Assembly (NCBI RefSeq): GCF_000377745.1
Contig: NZ_KB898706.1
Coordinates: forward strand, 891,955-955,954
From: Gilvimarinus chinensis DSM 19667
Lineage (GTDB): Bacteria; Pseudomonadota; Gammaproteobacteria; Pseudomonadales; Cellvibrionaceae
Length of the DNA: 64,000 bases
Direction of reading: 5' to 3'
This document shows, one piece after another, positions 45,911 through 53,053 of this stretch. The notes under the pieces were generated by a model. It ran no database searches. It had not been told where the DNA came from and was given only the letters and a program-made list of their open reading frames with translations. Position numbers and translations under genes: made by a program. Each line of letters begins with the position of its first letter. Position 1 is the first letter of the stretch.

Positions 45911-47322
45911 TGTCTAAATTTCTGTTGTGCCCCTTGCTGTTGGTATTAACCGCCTGTAGCCATCTAAACGCCCGCAGTGTTGAGGATTACCCATTGCCTG
46001 ATGGATCGTCCTACACAGGCGAGCTTAGCGACGGCTTGATGAATGGCGAAGGCACCATTGAGTGGCCGAACGGCGATGTTTATACCGGCGAGTTACACGA
46101 GGGGGTTATTCACGGCCAGGGCGAGCTGGTGACAGAATCGGGCGAGGTGTTTCGCGGTCGGTTTGAGCAGGGTTTGCTGAACGGGCCGGGCGAATGGCTG
46201 GGCCCGGACGAGGTTAGTTACCGGGGTGATTTTAAAAACGATTTATTTCACGGCGAGGGTGTTTACGCCTCCCCCGAGGGTGCCTATGCAGGCGATTTTG
46301 TAGACAGTGAACTAACCGGGTTGGGTACTTTTAGAAGCGCCGATGGCACAGAGTACGCCGGCGAATTTAAATCCTGGCGGTTTGAGGGCCATGGTATTTG
46401 GGAAGATGGCGAAACTCGCTACACCGGTGAATTTAAATCCGGCTTGTACCACGGTTATGGCGAGAGAACGGATCTAGCCACCGGCGAAGTACTGGAAGCA
46501 GGGCAGTGGAAATGGGGCCGGTTTGTGGGCGAGCAGGTCAGCAAGGCCGAACGCCGCCGCCAGAAGCTGGCCATTGAGCAGGCGCTGTTTGATCAGCCTG
46601 CACGCTTGCGCCAACAACTTGAAACCTTACAAGCCTCTGAGCCCGGCACGGTTGATCTATTCGCGTTAATCGGCGCCGGCGATGGTACGCAAAAAGTTTT
46701 TTCCTTGGAGTCGCAAACCATCGCCAAAACCTTACAGGCTGACAGAGTCTCGCCGGGGCATTTGCTAATGCTCAGCAACTATCCCGGCACCATGGATGAG
46801 ACCGCCTTGCTAACGCTGAGCAACTTGCAGCATTCAATAAAAGCCTTAGCCGAAAAAATGCAAAGCGAAGATGTGCTGCTTTTATATTTGACCAGCCACG
46901 GTTCGGCAGAGCACGAACTCTCCCTTGAGGCACCCGGACATAACTTTGTGGATATCACCCCCGGCGATTTGTCCGATGCCTTAGCGCCGTTGAAAGATCA
47001 CGCCAAAATCCTGATGATATCGGCCTGTTACTCCGGCGGTTTTATCGAGCCGTTAAAAGCGCCGCACCACCTGATTATGACCGCCGCTCGCGCCGATCGC
47101 ACCAGCTTTGGTTGCGGCGATGCCGATACCATGACCTACTTTGGCCGCGCCTACTTTGAAAAGGCGCTACCCGATAGCAACGGATTTATCCAGGCGTTCG
47201 ATGTGGCGAAAAAGCATATTGAAATCTGGGAAGATGAACAGGACCTTGAGCACTCCGAGCCGCAAATATTTATTGGTGTGGAGGTAGAGTCAGCTTTAAA
47301 TACCTTGTCATCGCCTCCCTAG
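45910..47322 (+). CDS. MORN-repeat lipoprotein with C13 (legumain/caspase-like) peptidase domain
   Basis: 470 residues. Signal peptide with lipobox (LTAC), then about eight MORN repeats (residues 30-205: YTGELSDGLMNGEGTIEWPNG, YTGELHEGVIHGQGEL, YRGDFKNDLFHGEGVY and so on). The C-terminal 220 residues are a C13-type peptidase: VLLLYLTSHGSAEHELSL carries the catalytic His and ILMISACYSGGFIEPL the catalytic Cys. MORN repeats usually bind membranes or partners. Targets are unknown. Translationally coupled to the DUF3592 membrane protein, which may be its anchor or regulator. Confidence 0.85.
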   Translation: MSKFLLCPLLLVLTACSHLNARSVEDYPLPDGSSYTGELSDGLMNGEGTIEWPNGDVYTGELHEGVIHGQGELVTESGEVFRGRFEQGLLNGPGEWLGPDEVSYRGDFKNDLFHGEGVYASPEGAYAGDFVDSELTGLGTFRSADGTEYAGEFKSWRFEGHGIWEDGETRYTGEFKSGLYHGYGERTDLATGEVLEAGQWKWGRFVGEQVSKAERRRQKLAIEQALFDQPARLRQQLETLQASEPGTVDLFALIGAGDGTQKVFSLESQTIAKTLQADRVSPGHLLMLSNYPGTMDETALLTLSNLQHSIKALAEKMQSEDVLLLYLTSHGSAEHELSLEAPGHNFVDITPGDLSDALAPLKDHAKILMISACYSGGFIEPLKAPHHLIMTAARADRTSFGCGDADTMTYFGRAYFEKALPDSNGFIQAFDVAKKHIEIWEDEQDLEHSEPQIFIGVEVESALNTLSSPP

Positions 47323-47353
47323 TTTTATCCAACCGTTGCGAGTAGGAGTTGTC

Positions 47354-48187
47354 ATGAGAGCTTTATTACCCTTGGTCGGCGTGTGCGCCGCCTTGTTTGC
47401 GCACCTTAGCCATGGCGAAAATACCGACTGGATTCTTATTGACGATTTTGAATCGCCCCAGGCGTTAAGCCAGTGGAGTAACGCCGATACCAAGAACGAG
47501 ACAGAGCCGTATGTCGAAAACCCCCAGATTACCGAGCGACGCACTGAATCGGTAGGCACAGCAAAAAATGCTTATTTGCTGAAAAAGCCCGCGGCCGAAG
47601 GCGTTGTAGGCAATCGTAAAGCGCTGAGCTTTAAGCCCTTGCCCCGTGAGGTAAAAGTGGGCGAGGTATACACGTTTTATACCCGTATTCAGGTAGAGTC
47701 CTTCCCCAATAACCACGCTTTCGGTATCAGCAATATGAACGCCGAGGGCATTAGAAAGAACGACTATAACGCCTTTGAACCCACCTTGCGGGTGACCGAT
47801 AAAACGGAATCATCCGGGCTGGTCAATACCGGGGCGTTAATGGTGAAAGTGGATGGTGGCTACGCCAATATTATCAACCCCGCCAGCGCCGAGGAGGCCA
47901 AGCCCCTCAAGCCCGGCACTTGGTATGAAATCTGGTATGTGGTTAACAACGCCCCTAAGAACCTGGGAGGTCAAAGCTACGATGTGTTTATCCGAGGTGG
48001 TGAATTCCCTCAGCAGACCCAGGTGTATCGCCAGGCGGATTTTCGTATGAAACGCGAAGAGCCATTAACGCACTTTTTAATGAACTGTAATACCGGCCCG
48101 CACCGCGCGCCCTATGGTAATGGCGGCTTAATGTACGACGATTTATACATGAGCGCCGGGGTGAACCTGTTGACTCCCGGCGGTTAA
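47354..48187 (+). CDS. Secreted protein of unknown function, concanavalin-like fold suspected
   Basis: 277 residues with a signal peptide (ALLPLVGVCAALFAHLSHGE). The mature part starts DWILIDDFESPQALSQW, a typical opening of carbohydrate-binding or lectin-like jelly-roll domains, and contains GTWYEIWYVVNNA and the terminal GGLMYDDLYMS strand, like LamG or polysaccharide-lyase-related folds. No catalytic signature recognised. ATG 47354 follows AGGAG by five bases; a TTG at 47336 would add six residues. 31 bp after the peptidase gene, possibly the same message. Confidence 0.6.
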   Translation: MRALLPLVGVCAALFAHLSHGENTDWILIDDFESPQALSQWSNADTKNETEPYVENPQITERRTESVGTAKNAYLLKKPAAEGVVGNRKALSFKPLPREVKVGEVYTFYTRIQVESFPNNHAFGISNMNAEGIRKNDYNAFEPTLRVTDKTESSGLVNTGALMVKVDGGYANIINPASAEEAKPLKPGTWYEIWYVVNNAPKNLGGQSYDVFIRGGEFPQQTQVYRQADFRMKREEPLTHFLMNCNTGPHRAPYGNGGLMYDDLYMSAGVNLLTPGG

Positions 48188-48202
48188 CAGTCAGCCAGAA
48201 AA

Positions 48203-48223
48203 ATGCCGTGTAAAACACGGCAT
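48203..48223 (-). terminator. Terminator between the convergent secreted-protein and FMN-reductase genes
   Basis: ATGCCGTGT and ACACGGCAT form a nine-pair stem with loop AAA; on the minus strand TTTTTC follows, so it ends the reductase transcript. Confidence 0.7.
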
Positions 48224-48254
48224 AACTCGCAAGTAGAAGGCTAACAAATTCGCA

Positions 48255-48914
48255 TTAGGGCGCGTTTCTCTCAGAAGGCTGCTTAGTGAAGTTGCCAATC
48301 ATCTGATGAGGATCGAGTTCCGTGCGCTGTGTCTTTGCAGCCTGGGCCCACCAGATAAGTTGGTTGAACGTTCGGCCAAAATACTTGTACCAGGAGTTTT
48401 TCTCTTCACCTTCCTGGAGTCTGCTATCCTGGGCAAACACTTCCTGCGCCTTAGGTACATGGATCATCGCCGAAACCGGCAGGCAGCCCAGCTCAGAAAG
48501 AAAGGTACGCATTGCAACCGCCGCACGCATGCCGCCCCACTGCCCGGCGGAGTAGGTGACAATAGCGCTGGGTTTATAGGCAAACAAAGAACTGCCAAAG
48601 TGATTCAATAAATTTGCCAGTGCCGGGCTCATAGAGTGATTGTACTCAGGGCTAATCATAATAAACCCATCGGCATCGTCTATCTTTTGCGCCAATTCAT
48701 CCAGTCGGCTTGGGGCCCTGCCTTTGGCATAAGCAAAGTGCGGTTTAAAAACCGGCTCCGGGGGATAATCCAAAGCATCAATTAACTCCACTTCATGCTC
48801 GCTGTACTGACTGGACAGACAATCAAGCGCAGCTGCGGATACCCGAGCACCCAAACGAGCAGGTTTAGGAGGCGTGCTATCGCGCACAGTACCGAGAAAA
48901 ACCAATAATTTCAT
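48255..48914 (-). CDS. NAD(P)H-dependent FMN reductase family protein
   Basis: 219 residues with a flavodoxin-like fold: LVFLGTVRDSTPPKPARLGARV (phosphate loop), DGFIMISPEYNHSMSPALANLLNHF (the family's PEYN motif) and IVTYSAGQWGGMRAAVAMRTFL. It should bind FMN and reduce flavin, quinones or metals. AAGGAC lies before the ATG. The C-terminal about 45 residues (NSWYKYFGRTFNQLIWWAQA) extend beyond minimal members. A second family member begins at 63599. Confidence 0.88.
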   Translation of the reverse strand: MKLLVFLGTVRDSTPPKPARLGARVSAAALDCLSSQYSEHEVELIDALDYPPEPVFKPHFAYAKGRAPSRLDELAQKIDDADGFIMISPEYNHSMSPALANLLNHFGSSLFAYKPSAIVTYSAGQWGGMRAAVAMRTFLSELGCLPVSAMIHVPKAQEVFAQDSRLQEGEEKNSWYKYFGRTFNQLIWWAQAAKTQRTELDPHQMIGNFTKQPSERNAP

Positions 48915-48972
48915 AAAACGTCCTTTTAGATGAGTTTGGTAGATTATGGTGTAGGTCGTTGCAACTGTAAAA

Positions 48973-49002
48973 ACCCATCAGAAACGGGTGTTTCTGATGG
49001 GT
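48973..49002. repeat. 13-bp perfect inverted repeat hairpin
   Basis: ACCCATCAGAAAC and GTTTCTGATGGGT, loop GGGT. It lies between the PIN-like gene (ends 49090, same strand) and the reductase start, so it is probably the PIN-like gene's terminator although no T-run follows. Confidence 0.6.
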
Positions 49003-49089
49003 GAAGTCAAAAGTCAAAGACTTGACCCTCGGAATTCAGCTGTTTCAGTTTCTATTGAGTATGGATGTTGAAATGAATTTGTGTGCGAT

Positions 49090-50013
49090 CTAACTTTCTT
49101 CAAGTTGCTCTAATGTTGAGCAGTCTATTGGGGTTGTTGGGTCTAGCCATACTGGCTTGCAATGATATTGAAAGTGGGAATATATTACTAATGCTCGTTT
49201 TATTAAATTTTTGTCTGAAGATATTAGAAAGTCGCATGTGGTCGCATACGCTAAATGTTTAGCATCATTTTGAACGTTTTTCTGAGATTTAGGCTTTTTT
49301 CTTTTCGGTTCAGCCAAAAATTCATACCTGTCAAAAATGCCGCAACAAGTATCAAAGGCAGTTAGACGTGGGAAAGGTTTGCCGTTAGGCCATACAAAGC
49401 CAAAATAATCTTCAGGGGTTGGGTGTAAGTTTTTATCTGCTGTATCTTCCCACAATTTTTTCAAGGCGTCTGGGGGGGTGTAGTTATCAGAGTTGACCAC
49501 GCCCGGAAGAGATACTCCCAATTTTGTTTCTCCAGTTCTCTTTAGCGTTTGGAAGTTTTCGTTCATTTTTTGGTCTATCACTTTAAGCGCCATAACGCCT
49601 AAATGATTGTTATTCGCTGCCGCTTTTTTTAGCTGCGCGGCAATATAACGGTCCCACTCTTTTTTGCTGCTTTCAAATCCGCGGCCAGAAGATGACATGG
49701 CTCGAAGTTCATCTAATGTGCACTCATCAACTAGCGTCTCTTGACGCCATTGTTCGTTCTTCTGAAACAATTTCTCTACAGTCTCGTCCTTATTGAATTT
49801 AGGTGTGTCACCAGCATCGAAATAAACCATGCAGGCATCTAGATTCTTCAGTGTGTTTAAGTGAAATTCAGGATTTTTTGAGACTCTAAAATCGTCAAAA
49901 AGAGCTGGTGAGTAAACAATTTGGAATGTGTTGGGAACGGTAAAGCCAAGAGGTTTGCCGTAAAAGTTGCTGATTACATTTTGATCAATATATACTTTGA
50001 TTTTTGTATTCAT
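49090..50013 (-). CDS. PIN-like domain protein
   Basis: 307 residues; not a recognised named family. It opens IKVYIDQNVISNFYG (first PIN-type Asp) and near the end has NDAKHLAYATTCDFLISSDKNLIKRA, the pattern of PIN nuclease active sites (Asp in D-A-K-H, Asp in S-S-D-K). The central 150 residues are helical and charged. The gene is much more AT-rich than the mrp operon and housekeeping genes around it and interrupts same-strand chromosomal genes, suggesting acquisition. No antitoxin-like partner is adjacent, so it may be a lone nuclease or part of a defence function. Confidence 0.6.
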   Translation of the reverse strand: MNTKIKVYIDQNVISNFYGKPLGFTVPNTFQIVYSPALFDDFRVSKNPEFHLNTLKNLDACMVYFDAGDTPKFNKDETVEKLFQKNEQWRQETLVDECTLDELRAMSSSGRGFESSKKEWDRYIAAQLKKAAANNNHLGVMALKVIDQKMNENFQTLKRTGETKLGVSLPGVVNSDNYTPPDALKKLWEDTADKNLHPTPEDYFGFVWPNGKPFPRLTAFDTCCGIFDRYEFLAEPKRKKPKSQKNVQNDAKHLAYATTCDFLISSDKNLIKRALVIYSHFQYHCKPVWLDPTTPIDCSTLEQLEES

Positions 50014-50065
50014 GAGCTTCCCGTGCCCCTTTCACCCTCTCGTCAGACGTTTCCATTAACCAAAA

Positions 50066-50425
50066 TCAATTAATATCCACCGAATCCTTTTCGCCCTCTG
50101 CCCAGGGTACGTTCTTGGTTCGTTCTTCACAGGGTAGCTGGCGGTGCAGTGCCGCTTTACCCACAATATGCGCACTCACCGGGGCGGTGATAAACAGAAA
50201 CAGGGCGATCAGCAGTTCGTGCAGGCTGAGTTCGTGTTCGCCTGCGGTGAAGAAGATGATGGAGCCGATGACCATGCCGCCTACACCGAGGGTGGTGGCC
50301 TTGGTGGGGCCGTGCAGGCGCATAAAAAAGTCCTGCAGGCGGGCGAGGCCGAGTGAGCCCACCAGGGCAAAGCAGGCGCCCAAGAATAAGAACAGGGAAA
50401 TAACCACTTCGGTTGCAAAACTCAT
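50066..50425 (-). CDS. mrpG: Monovalent cation/H+ antiporter subunit G
   Basis: 119 residues, three membrane segments. The family phrase LARLQDFFMRLHGPTKATTLG is present. Part of the multisubunit Na+(K+)/H+ antiporter in the inner membrane. ATG 50425 follows GAGG; an in-frame start at 50488 lies inside mrpF. Last gene of the operon. Confidence 0.92.
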   Translation of the reverse strand: MSFATEVVISLFLFLGACFALVGSLGLARLQDFFMRLHGPTKATTLGVGGMVIGSIIFFTAGEHELSLHELLIALFLFITAPVSAHIVGKAALHRQLPCEERTKNVPWAEGEKDSVDIN

Positions 50426-50432
50426 AGTTGCC

Positions 50433-50702
50433 TCACTCAATAATGTCGCCGCGCAGCAGGTATTTGGACAGCGCCACGGTGCCGACAAAACCCATTACCG
50501 CGATCAGCAGTGCGCCTTCAAAATACAGGGTGCTTTTCTCGTGCATGCCAAACACAATCAGCATGGCGATGGAATTAATGTACATGGTGTCCAGCGCGAG
50601 GATGCGGTCGGTCATGGTGGGGCCGATGCACAGACGCCACAGGTTTAGCACCAAGGCTAAACCGATAATAAACATGGTGATTTGAATTACGGATTGGAGC
50701 AT
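50433..50702 (-). CDS. mrpF: Monovalent cation/H+ antiporter subunit F
   Basis: 89 residues, three membrane helices, with LCIGPTMTDRILALDTMYINS typical of MrpF (the RVxALD-like phrase). Overlaps mrpE by 16 bp and is followed 7 bp later by mrpG. Confidence 0.92.
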   Translation of the reverse strand: MLQSVIQITMFIIGLALVLNLWRLCIGPTMTDRILALDTMYINSIAMLIVFGMHEKSTLYFEGALLIAVMGFVGTVALSKYLLRGDIIE

Positions 50703-51199
50703 TCGAAAATCTCCTTTAACGGCTTTTCATAGCGGGTTTTGATGTCCGCGATGGCCTGATCGATATCGTCAATGTGCAGGCCGTGCACCAGCAGGTAACC
50801 TTCTTCCATTTGCAAATCCACCGACACGGTGCCCGGTGTCAGCGAAATGGTGTTGGCCAGCAGGGTGATGGTGAAGTCCTGCTTTAATTCCAGCGGGATG
50901 CGCATAAACGCCGGGTTTAGTTTTTGCCGCGAGCCCATGATTAAAAAGGCCACTTGCACATTGGCAATTAAAATATCCCACAGCACCAACAGCAAAAAAC
51001 GCAACGCCAGTACGGGCCTGTTAATCACCATAGACTGTGGCCAGAACGACTGGGTAAAAAATGGAATGGCCCAGGCGAGTAATAACCCCAGTACCCAGTG
51101 TCCGGGGGCAATGGTGTTGTTTATTAACAGCCACAGGCCCAGCATAAAAGCGCTGAGCAATTTATGAGGAAAGAGTTTTTTACCGGCCAGACTACTCAT
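50687..51199 (-). CDS. mrpE: Monovalent cation/H+ antiporter subunit E
   Basis: 170 residues, two to three membrane helices at the N-terminus, then LLVLWDILIANVQVAFLIMG and LANTISLTPGTVSVDLQMEEGYLLVHGLHIDD, the most conserved MrpE stretch. Overlaps mrpD by 8 bp. Confidence 0.93.
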   Translation of the reverse strand: MSSLAGKKLFPHKLLSAFMLGLWLLINNTIAPGHWVLGLLLAWAIPFFTQSFWPQSMVINRPVLALRFLLLVLWDILIANVQVAFLIMGSRQKLNPAFMRIPLELKQDFTITLLANTISLTPGTVSVDLQMEEGYLLVHGLHIDDIDQAIADIKTRYEKPLKEIFECSNP

Positions 51200-52715
51200 G
51201 GTGCACCCCCGGAATGGCTTTATGGTTAAGAACGGCCTCGGTGTAAACGCTCGGGTTTTTCAGCTGTTGGGCCAGTGCATCGGTGTACTGCACCACAGGG
51301 TTGCCACCAAAGGATAGCGCCAGCGATAACGCCAGCATGGTAATCACTGCCAACAGTGCGCCACGGTCGGCTTTTTCGGCTTTGGCCACTCGGTTTTCGG
51401 TACGCCAGAAGATGGTGCTGCCGCTGCGACTTAACGCGGTAATGGTGACAAAGCCCGCCGCCAATAACATAAACCACAGCCAGAAGGTGCGCTCGTCGGT
51501 GGTGGCCGCCTGCATCAACATGACTTTACCCACAAAACCCGACAGCGGAGGCATACCAATAACTGCGGCGGCGGCAATAAAAAACAGCGCCCCTAATTTA
51601 ACCGGCTGGCGCAGGGCGGGGCCGGTAATAATGCGGTCAGAGGTGGCGCCGCGCTGGCGCACAATTAAATCGGCCAATAAAAACAGTGCGCCGCATACCC
51701 AGGTGGAATGAATTAAGTAGTACATGGTGGCGCTGAGGGCTTGCTCGGTATTAAGTGCTACACCGGCCAGCATGGTGCCCACCGAGACAATCACAAGGTA
51801 GGCAACTTGCAAACGCAGCTCGCGCGCAGCCAAGGCGCCAGCCACACCAAAGCCCAGAGTGATGAGCGACAGCGGCCACAGCCAGGGCTCGGCCAGGTTC
51901 GCCACCGTGCCAGCGGTATCGCCAAACACCAGAGTGTACATGCGGATAATCGAGTAAACACCGATTTTGGTCATGATGCAGAACATCGCCGCCACCGGTG
52001 CCGAGGCCGAGGCATAGGCGCGCGGCAACCAGAAATACAGAGGCACCATGGCCGCCTTGAGGCCGAACACCACCAGCAACAGCAGGGCGGCGGCGTTCAT
52101 TAACGGGGCTTCAGCGGGGGTGGTTTGTGCCACTTTCTCGGCCATGTCGGCCATGTTCAAGGTGCCGGTCAAGCCGTACAAAAGTGCGGCGGCAATCAAA
52201 AACAGGCTTGAGCCGACTAAATTGAGCAACACATAGTGCAGGCCCGATTTAATGCGCGCCGCGCCGCCGCCGTGCAGCAGCAGTGTGTAAGAAGAAATTA
52301 ATAACACTTCAAAAAACACAAACAGATTGAACAGGTCGCCGGTTAAGAAGGCACCGTTCACACCCATGAGCAAAAAGTGCAACACACTGTGTAAGCTGTC
52401 GGCGGGTTTGTCGTTGCCGCGCACGGCATACCACAGGCAGAAAAAGGCCAGTACTACAGTGACAAACACCATGAGGGCGCTTAAGCGATCCAGCACCAGC
52501 ACAATACCAAACGGCGGTGCCCAATTGCCCAGGGCGTACACGGTAATGCTGCCTTCAGCGGCGCTTAGCAGCAGCGCTGTGGCCACACCCAATTGCGCGA
52601 TAATGCTTAAAAAACTGATGCTGCGCTGCACCCGCAGCGGGCGGCCTGTGCCCAGCAGCAATAAAATGGCGGTGAGTAGCGGTATTAATACCGGAGCAAT
52701 AATAAGGTGGCTCAC
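51192..52715 (-). CDS. mrpD: Monovalent cation/H+ antiporter subunit D
   Basis: 507 residues, about 14 membrane helices, related to NuoM/NuoN. Features: GDLFNLFVFFEVLLISSYTLLL with the conserved Glu, FGLKAAMVPLYFWLPRAYA with the key Lys, and MPPLSGFVGKVMLMQA. One of the two proton/cation-translocating subunits. Overlaps mrpC by 4 bp. Confidence 0.95.
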   Translation of the reverse strand: MSHLIIAPVLIPLLTAILLLLGTGRPLRVQRSISFLSIIAQLGVATALLLSAAEGSITVYALGNWAPPFGIVLVLDRLSALMVFVTVVLAFFCLWYAVRGNDKPADSLHSVLHFLLMGVNGAFLTGDLFNLFVFFEVLLISSYTLLLHGGGAARIKSGLHYVLLNLVGSSLFLIAAALLYGLTGTLNMADMAEKVAQTTPAEAPLMNAAALLLLVVFGLKAAMVPLYFWLPRAYASASAPVAAMFCIMTKIGVYSIIRMYTLVFGDTAGTVANLAEPWLWPLSLITLGFGVAGALAARELRLQVAYLVIVSVGTMLAGVALNTEQALSATMYYLIHSTWVCGALFLLADLIVRQRGATSDRIITGPALRQPVKLGALFFIAAAAVIGMPPLSGFVGKVMLMQAATTDERTFWLWFMLLAAGFVTITALSRSGSTIFWRTENRVAKAEKADRGALLAVITMLALSLALSFGGNPVVQYTDALAQQLKNPSVYTEAVLNHKAIPGVHHE

Positions 52716-53053
52716 GATTTCACGTCCTCCACCTTAATGCGTCCATCCACATGGTCGTTGCCCAGCTCGGCCCGCGCGCGCAGGGCCAGCACCATCACGA
52801 AGGCTGTCATGGCAAAGCTGATCACAATGGCGGTTAGCACCAGCGCCTGGGGCAGTGGGTCGGTATAGCCTTCACCCACACCGATAATGGTGCTTTTGCC
52901 CGGGTTTAAACGACCTGAGACAAAAATAAAGATATTCACCGCATAGGTGAGCAGTGTCAGGCCGAGAATAATCGGGAAGGTGCGTCCGCGCAGCAGCAGG
53001 TACACCCCGCAGCTGGTGAGTACGGCAATCACCACGGCTACCAGAATTTCCAT
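52712..53053 (-). CDS. mrpC: Monovalent cation/H+ antiporter subunit C
   Basis: 113 residues, NuoK-like, three helices: GVYLLLRGRTFPIILGLTLL, then DPLPQALVLTAIVISFAMTAF, the typical MrpC signature. Shares its first base with the mrpAB stop region. Confidence 0.94.
   Translation of the reverse strand: MEILVAVVIAVLTSCGVYLLLRGRTFPIILGLTLLTYAVNIFIFVSGRLNPGKSTIIGVGEGYTDPLPQALVLTAIVISFAMTAFVMVLALRARAELGNDHVDGRIKVEDVKS

Noticed and set aside
45910-47322. Caspase-gasdermin type defence system
   Set aside because: The C13 peptidase is a lipidated MORN protein next to a DUF3592 gene; no gasdermin-like or nucleic-acid-sensing gene is nearby.
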